From Sparassis latifolia (lineage: Eukaryota; Basidiomycota; Agaricomycetes; Polyporales; Sparassidaceae), in assembly GCA_018466975.1 (NCBI GenBank), contig CM031562.1:2232001-2296000 (forward strand): DNA of 64,000 nt. Direction: 5' to 3'. The translations under genes and the position numbers were made by a program. Every line of letters starts with the position of its first letter. The first letter of the stretch is position 1. The notes under the pieces were generated by a model that was not told the DNA's origin, searched no databases, and worked only from the letters and a program-made list of their open reading frames with translations. Shown piece after piece: positions 45,701-57,053 of this stretch.

Positions 45701-46816
45701 TTACTTTCTGGCCTACCCCCAAGAAAGACAGCCTGAGTTGCTGGGTTGCGCCTCTGTCGTTTCTCGCACCCCCTTTGTGCTCCAGCGTCTCACTAACAAT
45801 TGTGCCCATGATCATTACGCACAGTGCCGCCGCTCTCAGTCCCATCCCCGTTACACGCTCTGGCCTCATCTCAGGGTCCCAACCTTCATCTCCGCTGGCC
45901 GTCAATCCGAGCTTGCGCGGCCGTGTTGAGCAGCAGGTCGACGCTATCGCCGGCTCTGCTAATAAGGTCATATCTGGCGTTGTAGACACATCCTTCGGTG
46001 TGCTACGCATGCTTCTTCCTAGCCAGAGCCAGGCGCAGAAAACTCCCGCGGAGCAACAACTCGATACTGACACCCCTCCTGCCGAAGAGTCTGCGCCTGC
46101 ACGACCTGGATTTACACTTCTGCGTCGCGACACCGGTTTCTCTATCGCAAGTCTCGCTGCGTCTCTGCCTGGTGCGGCAAGTCGTGCCCGTTCCACAGGT
46201 CAGAACGAAGAGGCAGGACAGCAGATGGTGGAAGTGCCTTCCCGTCCAGGCTCAAGCCGCTCAATACGTGGCCAAGACGAGCGTTCGACGTCAGAGGAGA
46301 GTTCGAGCGAAGACGAAGAGGAGTATGAGGACGAGGAGGGCGAGCACGATACACGGAGCATTCGTAGCTTCGAGAGCATGATGAGCGGGCGGCATAGACA
46401 GCGGAAACGTGCCCCTGGGGGGCGGAAGAGCATCACGGATAGGCTGGCGAGCGTACCGGGCTTGTCGCGGTTGTCACAGTCCGCGCCACATGAGGTGACG
46501 AAAGTTCGTCCTGTCATGTTCACTCTATGTGGTGATGTTGATTTTTTTTCTGTCGGATGAATGATTACAGGGTTCGCCACCGGGCTCGCGCAAGTCTTCC
46601 GTAGCTTTCCCCAAGAGTGCGGCGTCCAATCGTTTGGAATCGCCAGAGTCCTCTCGCGCACCGTCCCCAATAGCAATTCGCATATCGCCACCAAATTCCC
46701 GCTTCCTCTCCTGCACCGAGGATGATATCAAGGTGTCCGAGGTGGGCGAGCTATTACGGGAGTACAGGCGGTTAGCGGAGGCGGTCCGCATGATGGGTGG
46801 GTTCCACGACGATTGA
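42747..46816 (+). CDS. VPS9-domain Rab guanine-nucleotide exchange factor
   Basis: Eight exons (42747-43223, 43270-43418, 43471-44637, 44705-44865, 44955-45035, 45087-45684, 45825-46503, 46571-46816) splice in phase to 1185 residues. The first ~430 residues are Ser/Pro-rich and disordered. The VPS9 core follows: MDGVERVICSMFYDRLFLPV, HDEALSSRIAAVNLLDLGLA, CRAPVDKAAILVAAHKIIVD, then ILPLMIFAVVKANPPRLVSN with LLYIQRFRREG, and YCLINLMAVAEFLENVDLAA. VPS9 domains activate Rab5-type GTPases in endocytic and vacuolar trafficking. About 110 acidic/Ser-rich residues split the domain between KIIVDGLS and GDIILPLM. The C-terminus ends with a short helix (VSEVGELLREYRRLAEAV). It is longer than yeast Vps9 (451). 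Confidence 0.88.
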
Positions 46817-47832
46817 GTCATTGAGTGGCGGGGTCTTCGTGCATTTATCGATGCTTACTTGTATCTTGTTACTGCAATTTTGAGTGACCTTGACACCCTG
46901 GAATTTGTACCGCCTGGTATCACTAGATGTCTACCATACGAAATGTTGATCGCCACCGAGATACTTCTACAGCAACTATTCCAACCGCAAGGTATTCAGT
47001 ATTTGAAAATGAAGGGCGTTATATATACACATATTCTGACGCGAGCAGACCGGCTGTGGAGAAGAACGAACTTTCAGCAATATTGAAGTCTGAGAATACT
47101 CTGAAAGAATGAGGTGACACAAAAAGAGGTGGTGAATCCGTTAGTTGCGCGAGCGGCGCTGAACAACTCCGCGAGAACGTTTCCCAGTAGCTAGCTGTCC
47201 AGCGGCACTGCTTCTAGTACACCACGGAGAATTAATTGCAGGTGCGACAGACGTATGAGACGCATTCTTTTGCGCTGCAATACGACTGGAACGCCTTCGA
47301 CGAGGGGGCTGGCTCCAATGTGCAGGAGCATGTGAAGGTGGTGCAAGGTCCGGCTTTCCGAAGTAATATCATGATCTCTAGGCGGAGGACTCCTCATGGG
47401 CGATAACGCATTGACAAGCTCGTTCTGATGTGTACGTTCCTGAATACCACCGTCGCGTTGCATTCCATCAGAGCGCTGAGACCGACTGGCAGGAGTGGGC
47501 GGAGTGGGGACGAGCAGGACGACGAGTGCCGTCCTGCGCATTCGCAAAAGGGATTTGATTGAACGGCTGCAAGGACAACGGATACAGTACCAGTGTGAAT
47601 AGATCTGAGCCGCTTGCTCGGCGGCTGCAGGATCTCATCGACCAGTGTGCGTTTCTTTCCAGTTCTGGTGTCCTTCTCGTCCTCGCCGCGATCTTCGCAT
47701 GCCACCTGCGGAATCAAACCACAGAATTTCTACCATGACCGCAAGGAAAAAAATACGGAGCGACCGCGAGAAAATACCGCGGCCATTAAAGCTCTTGGAG
47801 TCCTTGAGGATGTGTCAAACGCGTACCCGTCC
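46817..47832. other. intergenic region with a minus-strand scrap
   Basis: A minus-strand frame at 47394-47717 contains KKRTLVDEILQPPSKRLRSI, a basic tract like the C-terminal tails of many fungal proteins, FunK1 included. It cannot be extended. A TATATA sequence lies near 47020. No gene is supported. Confidence 0.4.
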
Positions 47833-48520
47833 CACCAGGCGAATGCGTAACCGGTTAGGTGCTCCACAGCAAGCGCACTGAACGAACGAAAGGTCCGTAA
47901 TGCTGTATTTGCCGCCGACGAGCCACGCTTGCTTGGAGAGGACGCTCAAGCGCGCCAAGCACGCGGAGCGATGCGCGCTGGTACGGCTCGATGGCGCTGT
48001 GCACCTTCTCGGGATGCATGTTCATGACCCACGTGGCCTCAGAAAAGTACGGGCTACAGCGTCAGGAGGGATCAGCTTCAGGTGCCACTAGTAGCCGCAA
48101 TCCTTTAATAGTATTGGGACTTGCCCTCGGCCGCTGGCCTGGAAGAACAGCCAATTCAGCCGGGTGGTTTTGTTTTCGAAGGTGCAGGCAGAGATCTTAT
48201 GATTCTTGTCGGATTTCTCGACGAGACATACGAGAATTGCATCGGATTCCCTAGTCGAGTGAGTTTTGGCGGGTGACACTGAGACTACGCAAGAAAAGAT
48301 GGGTGCGTACGAGATGACGAAGTCATTGTTGGAGTGGTCGATGAGGGTAGGGATCCGGCCATACGAGCTGAACCAAGTGTGTGCCTCGTGCTTGCCTTCG
48401 CCTTCCATCAGGGAATGAGCACCACATTGAGAGTGCACAAGTGATAAGGGCACCTACCAGCCGTTCGGGACCAACTTGTGGGTGTAAAGCTTGAACTGCT
48501 TGCTGGACTTTGATTGTGAG
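47833..48520 (-). pseudogene. glutathione S-transferase relic (Ure2/GstB-like)
   Basis: On the minus strand the first segment reads SSKQFKLYTHKLVPNGW, a typical fungal GST N-terminus. A gap follows, then SYGRIPTLIDHSNNDF and VEKSDKNHKISACTFENKTT with RLNWLFFQASGRG. In a third frame come MHPEKVHSAIEPYQ and LSKQAWLVGGKYSITDLSF. That is the order of a GST: thioredoxin fold, then the helical C-domain. The middle of the thioredoxin fold is missing and frames change between blocks, so it is not functional. A smaller sister relic lies at 61.9 kb. Confidence 0.8.
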
Positions 48521-49666
48521 TATGCTGCGAGAATGCGATATGCGTATTTATGCCTGCCAGCTCCGCCGGTCTTTGAATGGACTCCTGATCGCATCGATAC
48601 CTAAAATGCGAGTCTGTTGGTGAAGAAGTAAACGATGAGGGTAAGTGTATCTGTAATTTATCAAGGTGAACAGGTGAGCACGCACGGCCACCGGCTGACT
48701 GTTATAACTCTCGATTACTGTGGGGTTACAGGGCTAACGTAAGGAGCTAGCTTGGCTGGTATTATCAATCACTCAAGTGAATGCTGCGTGGCAGTTAACA
48801 TGAACGCCTATCGAGTGAGCGATGGGTGCGAAGGTCCGAGTCTGCGTTATACTGGCCGCAAGAAGAACCAGAATCAGATGGTCTTTAAACTCGCGATCGT
48901 AGGTCTCGGTCAGAGGTTTGTCCATATGTAAAGGAACAGTGTGTCCGATCGAGAGAATGTGACATCTGTAAGTGGCGCACACATCGGCCAACCCACAGGA
49001 GTGACTCATCGCCAGCGATAGGATTCCGAAGCGGCAGACCTAGAAACATTCAAATCCTCTCCGAAACTATGGGTGACGTTCCTGTGGTAATCTGATGGCA
49101 AATGGGCAACACCGAAGCGAAAGCTAGAGGCTGCGGGATATATGAACTTGACTCCGTGAAATGAACCACATGAACCGACTCACGACGATGTCAATTACGT
49201 GCGGGTTAGAAAATTGCAATCAACAGCTGCTGTGGACTCTCAATTCTTCGAGTGTCTTACCCGCACATTCAATCATTCATCTGCACTGACCTCCTGGCGA
49301 AAGCATCCACATCTCCCGGAGACATTCAAGGTTGAAATCCGAGAGCATTTCAACATCCTGTTGGATGACGAGCTGACAATCAATAATCTCTACAGCAATC
49401 ATTTTCAATATTTGTTGAGAAATATGAGAATTCAAGTAGACAGGATGAAGTCGACAGTCCAATTCGCTGTTGAGCGCCTATTATCTGACGCGACGCGTCT
49501 GTCCCTAGTCCGTCCTTCCCCCTGTCTTCGACAATATCAGCGACGGTGGATGTTCCCTTGTCATTCACTGTTGCAGGAACATTTCATGACTCTCACGAAA
49601 CACAACTAATCCCTTCTGGCATCTTTTTCATTATCAATATCGTATAGCTGACTCGGAAAGTCGATC
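48521..49666. other. intergenic region upstream of the NTF2-like gene
   Basis: A plus-strand frame at 49199-49609 (SWRKHPHLPETFKVEIREHF, LERHFQYLLRNM-like helices) is open for 137 codons but not recognised. Its start and splice signals are unclear. Bases 49620-49666 are the likely 5' UTR of the next gene. Confidence 0.35.
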
Positions 49667-52195
49667 ATGTCCTTCAGCGCGCGTCTCAGCGACACCCATC
49701 ACGACAGGCGTCGTATCTCCACCGTCCGTACTGGCACCATCATCCGCGGCACCCCTACTCCCAACGCCGAAGATGCCCAGCCAAACGAGCGCACTGACAG
49801 GCGCACCGATAATCCACCGGCGGTGAGGTCCGCCCCGCGCAAGTCGTCTGTTCGGGACGCGCTGTCATCTAGGCGACAGTGCCCCCCTCTAGGTGCGCAG
49901 GACCAGTCGGGGTCGCGCCCCCAGCGGGTGTCGCTCCCGCTTCCGCGGACGGTATCGTATCCGCCTCTTCCTCGCTTGAACGACGCGTCCGCTCTGCGTA
50001 GGCAAGGTTCTGGGGGTGAACAGAATGCGAACTCTTACACAACGTATGTGCCCATATTGGCTCCTTATCGTGCGACGGAGATGGCGTCTATCTCGGAAGA
50101 AGCGGCTGGAACGCAGCGGAGGTCCACGCCAATTGCGCTCCCCAGATTCGTCGCTAATGAAGCGGCAATGCGACGGCATGGTTTGGACTCTTTGTCCCCT
50201 TCCACTGTGCCCGCTCTCGCCGCCACAACCCATGATGTCAGCCCTGTATCACGTCTTCGACTCGATCCACTTTTTCACGAGAGACGGCTTGAGCTCTCTG
50301 CTGCGGATCTCAACTCTCAAACCAGCGAAAATCTCTCCAGTCCGTCAACCACGCTTCCTTTCGCAAAGGAAGTCCCAGTGAACATCGCGGCCGACGACGC
50401 CAAGTCGCCAACCCTAAATAACCCTCCCAGCCAAGACAAGGACCCAAACGTCTCCGAGAGCATCCCCTCTCCTGGCCACGCTCAGGCGCTTCCTGATCCC
50501 AACCCTAGCTCCGATGCGGGCACTATGTTGCTCGGCGACTTCTGCGGACCTAGAAAGAGACCTACCCTGAACCTGAGCACTGGCAGCGTGACTGAGGCAC
50601 TATCGAACCTCACCAGCACGCAGACAGCCGTGCCCGTCGCAGACAGTATCTCTCATCCTGACCCAGCCCTCAATCTTCCGCACCCGCCGAAGGGGGTAAT
50701 GCGTTCTATGGGGACCACATCCACGTCCAATCCGGACGCAGAACCCACCATTGATCTCATCAAGCACGCACGCAGCGCGTCCGAGCAGCCCACAACCAGA
50801 GGAATCAAACGCGAACGCAGCGCGTCTCCACCGTTACGCACCTCGGCCGCCGTTGTGCGTCCAGTGATGGAGGGCTCACTGCGTTTCGCGCCGGTTCCGG
50901 AGGAGTGCCGGCGCCCGCATCCTGAATGGCAACGAAATCGCCGTGCGTGGATTGAACGTGAGTGCGCCGCGTTGCAAGGGAAGGGTTTGAAGATTTTGAA
51001 GACGTTCACGCGGTAGGTTTTGCATTAACACTGGTACTTTTCGTGCGTACGCTGATTTATACTGCGGGTTGTAGGGACGACGGAATGGTCATCGATTGGT
51101 AAGTCTTTGGGGGTTCTAGATATCTGAGTTTGGCTCACGAAATATTTAGGCAGAGCTGCATGCCCGTCATGTCTGACACACTTCTGCCAGCGCATCCTGA
51201 CTCTCGTCCGCTCCCCAGCAGAGTTCAAGAGGTCTTCGAGGTGGACGCCCCGCCCGCCAAGCGGCCGCGCACATCTCGGCAGGAACGCTCCGCCAGGCCC
51301 GCCAGTGAGAACGGCACTGACATCATTGACGTCGACTTATCGGAGTCTACTACTGTTCCTGTCACCGCTGCACCAGCGCCTGCAGCGAAGCCCGGTGCCC
51401 TCGCACCACAGGGGAAGCCTGTTCCGCGGGACTACGCCTTCGCAACGGGACGCGCACGCCTGGCGAGCCCTGTTGTCGTTGATCTGCCCGTACAGGTGGA
51501 GTTTCGCGATGCTGATGCGGGGCCTGTGCGGGCGGGGCTGGATGCACCACGCCAGCCCGCGACGACAGACACAGAACTACCTGCTCCTTCTGCGTCCCCA
51601 GAAAAATTGGTGCGTATGCCTTCGATGGAAGAGCGGGCCGAACTGGAGAGTGCCGCCCTGGCATTTCTGGAAAGGCACGTAACGCGCTGTCAACTACCGG
51701 CACTGATTATTCACCCATCTGCGCAGATATATAGAGACTTTCGACCAGGATCGCTCCGCTCTCGCAAGCGCGTACTCGCGCACCGCGACGTTCTCCGTGC
51801 TGTCTCCCGTGCCGGACGCCCCGGGGGGCCAACATATCAAGCAGGGGTGCATGGAGATCGTCGAGGGGCTGCTCTCGCTCGACGGGAGGTGGCGCTTCTG
51901 CTCCGGCGGGGAGGCGGCGAAGGTCGATTACGACGCCGTATGCCTCGGCGAGGTCGGCGTGTTGCTGGTGTGCTATACGGGCCCACGCGCATGTGGCAAG
52001 GCCGCCGGCGGGCGGTGGGCGTGCGATCAGCGGTTTGTGTTACGGAGGAGGGAGTGGGACGAGGAGGATCGGTGAGTCGCGCATTGTGGTGTGTGCTGCG
52101 TTGTTTTGGTTATTGAGAGTGTTATGGATAGGTCTACGGATAATTTGTGGCCGCTCGTTGCGGTCTCTCATCAGATGACGGTACGGTTGTCGTGA
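49667..52195 (+). CDS. large disordered protein with C-terminal NTF2-like domain
   Basis: Five exons (49667-51012, 51075-51098, 51150-51678, 51737-52071, 52132-52195) splice in phase to about 765 residues. Residues 1-400 are Ser/Pro/Arg-rich and look disordered. EWQRNRRAWIERECAALQGK and ILKTFTRDDGMVIDW follow, then a second Pro/Ala-rich linker with a KRPRTSRQER basic patch. The last ~150 residues read TFDQDRSALASAYSRTATFS, IKQGCMEIVEGLLSLDGRWR, LLVCYTGPRACGK, FVLRRREWDEEDRSTDN and SHQMTVRLS. This is the strand/helix pattern of the NTF2-like fold seen in Mex67/NXF-type mRNA export proteins. No leucine-rich repeats or UBA domain were seen, so I do not call it Mex67. The 51678/51737 splice is the least certain join. 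Confidence 0.72.
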
Positions 52196-52418
52196 CATCT
52201 TTCCCCCCACAAATTTGCCAAGATCTACTCAATGAACGTGGATTTTTCTGTATCTTACCGTGAGATTTTACCGTGGAATTATTGTTATATCTACTAAGAC
52301 CTGCTTTGCCAATGCTCATCCCGCTTTCCTTGCTCTCAAACTTCCCCCCACTGGCCCCAGGCCCCGCATGTTGGGAGAAACTCGTTCGCATAAGTCCGAG
52401 AAACAGATGTGAGACACA

Positions 52419-54474
52419 CTACCGCCTATATCCCCGCCTCCCGTCTTTCGCCTTCATTGCCCGCTTCCGCTCTTTCTCCTCTTCCCGCGCCCGCGCGCCC
52501 CGTTGTCGGGGATCGATGACCTCGTAGTCCCGCTCAGCCTTGGCCACCTCCTCGCTGTTGTCCTTCGGGAAATGCAGGGCATGCGATAAGAACGCGGTAT
52601 CGTCGTCGACCTCCATACCCCCCTCCGCCGCTGGGGCGGCCTCCTCTGCGGGCTCGCCCACTGGGGCGTCCGCTTCAACATCGGCAGCGGCCTCAGGCTC
52701 GACATCGCGCGCGGTGCCCTGCAACTTGGTGCGGAAGCTGTTCAGCGCTGCGAGGACGTCGTCCTCGTCACGCCGCTTGCCCTTCTTGTGGGCGCCACGC
52801 CCCTTGGTGTACTTCGCCATCTCCTCAGCGAGGTACGACTTCTTCGCCTTCTTTGGTGCCGGCTCGTCATCGCTGTCGTCTCCGCCTCGATGTGCGAGCT
52901 TGCGGATCTCGGCTTCCATCTTGGCGATCTCGGTTTGGCGGGAGGTACTGGGGAGCGATGTGTGAGGAAGGTGCTAGAGGTGAAGTCGGAGAGCATACCT
53001 TTGCGCTGCTTGCTCGCGAACGTGCTTCTCGCGGATCTTCGTGATGTCCGCGTCGTCCTTGGAGGATTTCTTCTCAGACTGTGAAGAATAAGAAATATGA
53101 GACGGTCGGGTCAAACGGATGAGGCTCACGGCGCTTGTCTCCACAACGGATGTAAGTCCTTGCACCTTTGATGCCTTCTCTTTTGGACGTGAAGGGACCA
53201 AGCCGGGGATGGACACAAGCTGATCTGGTACATCGAGCACTGGAACAGCGAGTATGACACAAACCAGGTATTGCGACGAAGGCACAACTCACGATCTGGG
53301 CGGACAATTGGCTTTTTCTTGAATGTGACAGGCTCCTCTTCAACACTTTCCTCCGCACCAAAGCTCAGGAGCTTCACATCTCTGAAGTAACTTACGTGAG
53401 TCACAATGCAGTGAACTGCGAATCGCGATGACGCACTTCTTGGCTCCCTTGCGCCGTTGCTCTTCCTCGCGCTCGCGCTGAGACTTATCTCTAGCGCGTT
53501 GCTGTGTGCGTTTCTCCTCTGCGGTGATGCGGGGGATGATGTCTGGGAAAGGATTGTCGATAATGCGTATTGTCTTGATTTTGGGGGGACTTAACATAAA
53601 ATTTAGACTTATGCATCGTCGAACATGCGACTATATCACGAACTATAGTGGTCGTTCATTCTCGTCAAGCTCTAAGGAAAGAAGCCTGAAAAACTCATGT
53701 CGGTCTTCACGCTCAGAGGTAGGAGAACGTACCCATTTCGCCAATTTTCAACACGTCTGGAAAGCGGTCAGAACTCATGACGGACATTTCGGCAGAGCTG
53801 ATGCATACTGAAGATAGTATCTCCTATAACACGACCGAACAGCGTGTGTTTGCCGTGCAATTCGTCCGCACGGTCTTGCGGTCAAGACAAGGTTAGTAAT
53901 TAGTCAGTTCATCCGGAAATAAAGGTCTCACCGAGGGTGATAAAGAACTGTGAATCGTTTGAGTTTTTTGTTCCATTGTTGGCCATAGCCACCAAACCTC
54001 GGTGGGCAAACCGCAATCGTGGATGTATCTCATCCTCGAAAGGCTCTGGGCAGTTTTGCAGTTAGGCTATTTAAAAAATTTGCAGGACTACACACCTCCG
54101 TAGAACGATTCTCCACCTGCACCAGTGCCCGTCCTATCCCCAGTCTGAACCAGGAATCCAGGAATAACCCTAGGAACACGGTTACGCTCGCGGTATCCGT
54201 AGTTGCACAGCACCCTACCGGTGGAATATGACGCCATCATAATACCCTTAAAAACTGCTCAGTCGATATGAGCGTGCGCAACCCTTCCACAGTACGCACC
54301 TTCCATAGCCAAAGCCAGAAAGTTTCGACATGCTTTCGGTGTTTCCTGCTCGACCGTTTTAACTCAATCTCCGTGATTCTCAAGACAGAGATAGCGCACT
54401 TTTGACCACAGTTCTATGTCAATCTCACCCGCTGTAGTGTCAATAATAACGCGTCCTGTGGTTGGAAGGGCCAT
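52419..54474 (-). CDS. CWC27: Cwc27-like spliceosome-associated cyclophilin
   Basis: Minus-strand exons start at 54474 (MALPTTGRVIIDTTAGEIDI, ELWSK). They continue as [69 protein letters not shown] and SQFFITL, then DELHGKHTLFGRVIGDTIF. This is a full cyclophilin (peptidyl-prolyl isomerase) domain. The join to VLKIGEM and LDENERPLYPPKIKTIRIID with NPFPDIIPRI is typical of Cwc27. The tail has KLLSFGAEESVEEEPVTFKK and KKPIVRPD, then a charged coiled region, a glutamate/alanine stretch and DTAFLSHALHFPKDNSEEV. That short FLxHxLxFxKD module is also seen in Cwc27 C-termini. It should act in the Bact spliceosome with Cwc22. The gene looks intact. Confidence 0.9.
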
Positions 54475-54652
54475 TATTGCAGCGTCGCGAACAAGAAAGC
54501 AGGACAAATAAGCGTCGCAGAGTGTAGTTCGTCACGGGATGCGACGCACGCGAGCGGCACATGGCGCCGTTGTCGGACAAAGCAAGCTGGAGACTGTTGC
54601 TCCCGCCCCACTCAACTCTGTACCTCCACTTCCTCTTTCTTACATCTCCATC
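54475..54652. promoter_or_regulatory. shared promoter between CWC27 and UBC6
   Basis: The two divergent start codons are only 178 bases apart. The stretch is GC-rich in the middle and CT-rich just before the UBC6 start (TACCTCCACTTCCTCTTTCT), a pattern common at fungal transcription starts. No TATA box is evident. Confidence 0.6.
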
Positions 54653-55911
54653 ATGGCTACCAAAGCTGCTTACAAGCGGGTACGTCTGGAGATAAAGTGA
54701 CATTCAGTAAGGTATACTCAATTTGTGTCGGATCCAGCTCAACAAGGAGTACCTCTCGATGCAGAGAGATCCGCCCCCGTTCGTTTGGGCTGCGCCGGAC
54801 GAGAAGAACATCTTGACTTGTAAGTGCTCATCACTGAATGCCATACTGGCCACGCTGATTGTATGCGCTTAGGGAACTATATCATTGTACGATGCGCTTT
54901 CTATGTTGCTGTCCCAGCTGAATGCCCCATGTTACTCAGCGAGGTCCCCCCGAATCTCCCTTCGCCGGAGGAGAGTATCACGGTGTCCTGCTCTTCCCTC
55001 CAGAATACCCCTTCAAACCTCCCGGCATTAAGGTGCGTTCTTTGGTATGACCTGGCGGTATCTGTGCAAATCGGAGGCGCTGCAGATGTTGACTCCATCG
55101 GGGCGGTTCCACCCTGACCGGAAGATCTGCTTCTCGATGTCTGATTTTCACCCGGGCACTGTGAGTGTTTACCTGTGTGATTTACGTGTCGCCGAGTATT
55201 GACATAGCAGTGACAGTGGAACCCTGCTTGGAGTGTGTCCACCATGTGCGTGGTTTCAGTGTTTCTTCACCGTTAACTGATCGTCAACTTTCTTAACAGA
55301 TTAACTGGATTGTTGTCGTTCATGCTGTCAGATGAGATGACAACTGGGTCCGTCACTTCGACGGACGCCGATAAGCGCCACTACGCTGCGCGGAGCCATT
55401 CATGGAATATCACACAGAAGAAGTTCAAGGAGGCATTCCCTGAGGTGAGCAGCACATACTCCGCTGTTGTCCAGCTGTCTTGTTGGCTTACAGCGTAACA
55501 TGGTTGTTGCGCCAAATCCTTGATTTGTGTGGTGCTGACCTCAAACTGTAGCACTCTGCAGAAACTCAGCGGGATCTTCCGAATATGGGCGAGAAAGAAC
55601 GTGGAGCAAGTTCAAAACCTGACCCCAACTCTATCCCTGCTGTCGCGCCAGTCGCATTCTCAACAGCTACTCCACCACAAGCGGCACATCCTTCCGCTTC
55701 TGCCACTGTCACGCTCAATAACTCTTGCACCTCATCACGGGCATCCGGTAGCGGCGCGGTGATTCCTGCTGGTTCGAGCGGCGCCGTTGGTGATGCCGCG
55801 AAGTCAGTCGGATGGACAACAGCGTGGCGGCAGCTAATTTGGGACAAGTGGAGGTGGGGAGTCATTCTTGCCTTGGCTATCATTGTTTCTCGCATGTCGT
55901 CCACCAACTAG
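54653..55911 (+). CDS. UBC6: Ubc6-like ER-anchored ubiquitin-conjugating enzyme E2
   Basis: Eight short exons splice in phase (54653-54679, 54738-54819, 54873-54886, 54940-55032, 55086-55160, 55217-55245, 55300-55444, 55552-55911), giving 274 residues. The product begins MATKAAYKRLNKEYLSMQRD and PPPFVWAAPDEKNILTWNYI, then GPPESPFAGGEYHGVLLFPP and YPFKPPGIKMLTPSGRFHP. The active-site Cys lies in RKICFSMSDFHPGTWNPAW, the non-canonical site of the Ubc6/UBE2J family, which lacks the HPN of other E2s. The C-terminus is Ser/Thr/Ala-rich and ends with one tail-anchor helix (WGVILALAIIVSRM). It should act in ER-associated degradation. One exon is only 14 bases long. Confidence 0.93.
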
Positions 55912-56231
55912 CAGCGCTGGCCAGCACGACTTGCATTCCGAGTCACGTTTCTCTGTGTGGGTTCTGGTCGCTAAACGGGCGGGAACACTGGAGAAATATG
56001 GTTTCTGTTGGTTGTATCTTGGAACTCTTCACAAACCCAGACGGTCGTTACACTCTATAATTTCCCACCACACTACTGTTTAGCTTTGAGTGCCATGACC
56101 ACTGTCACCAATACTGTACACTACCATAGATCTAAGCGGTCAATTACTTCCTATGCCCGCATCGATCGTTGGGTGAGACTTCAGGCTACCGGCGTTATCA
56201 ATATAACAACAGGTATGCCGAGCAAGATCTG

Positions 56232-57053
56232 CTATAAGTACAACTCCAAGTTTCGCCGTCTATCCTCCTGCAAATGGTCCCATAGTCTACGCAAAGGCAG
56301 CTGTGTTCCATGAGAAAATGGTTCCGCAAATTCCCAGACTGCCTGCGCAACCTCCTCCGTTGATGCATCCGCATCAACGGTGATCCACGTCCCTTCCGCT
56401 TCCTCAACTTCTGCGCCGATGCGATCGAACACGGCGCGCACCTGCGCTTGCACGTCCTCCGTTTCGTAGCGTTCTTTTCCGTACCCGCCGCGTGCTGCCG
56501 CGGCTGCAGGGGAGACATCGAGGAAGAGCGTGGCGTCTGGGGCGGGAAGGTATACGTCTGGGGCACGGCACCATTCGTACGAGAGCCCCTCGAGCGCCTT
56601 CGCCGCAGAGAACGCGATTCCAGAGAAGGCATAACGGTCACATATGACGGTCGTGCCCACACGCAGTGCATTTTCGATGGAAGATCTGTAGGGAGGGAAG
56701 GTGCGGTCAGCAGTAGGCGTCTTGACGCAGATCGTCGAGGACAAACACACGCAAGCTCCCAGCGATTCGCGGAGAAGAGTAAGTGGATTGCGTGGTCATC
56801 GAGCTCAGTCTGCGAGCTCAGATATGCGTCGATCATTTTCCCGATGGGGGTCGAGCGGTCTGCAATAAAGAAGATACTGTGCAAATTCGCTGCTGATAAA
56901 TGGTGGGTACCACTGACCTGGAAATTTTACGATCTTGGTGTCAACACCTGCGCGTTGTAACCGCTCGGCAAGTAAGGTAGTCTGTGTGCTCTTGCCTGAC
57001 CTGTCGAGGCCCTCTATCGCGATGAACGTGCCGCGTATCTGGCGTTCTGACAT
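56232..57053 (-). CDS. CDC8: thymidylate kinase
   Basis: Three exons (57053-56918, 56859-56751, 56685-56232) splice in phase to 232 residues. The start is MSERQIRGTFIAIEGLDRSG, with the P-loop GLDRSGKST. VDTKIVKFPDRSTPIGKMID and ELDDHAIHLLFSANRWEL follow. Next is the nucleoside-binding VICDRYAFSGIAFSAAKALE, then APDVYLPAPDATLFLDVSPA and the flexible lid RGGYGKERYE. The enzyme phosphorylates dTMP to dTDP for DNA synthesis. The gene converges on UBC6; the stops are about 320 bases apart. The C-terminus (LPLRRLWDHLQEDRRRNLEL) is a little longer than usual. Confidence 0.93.
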
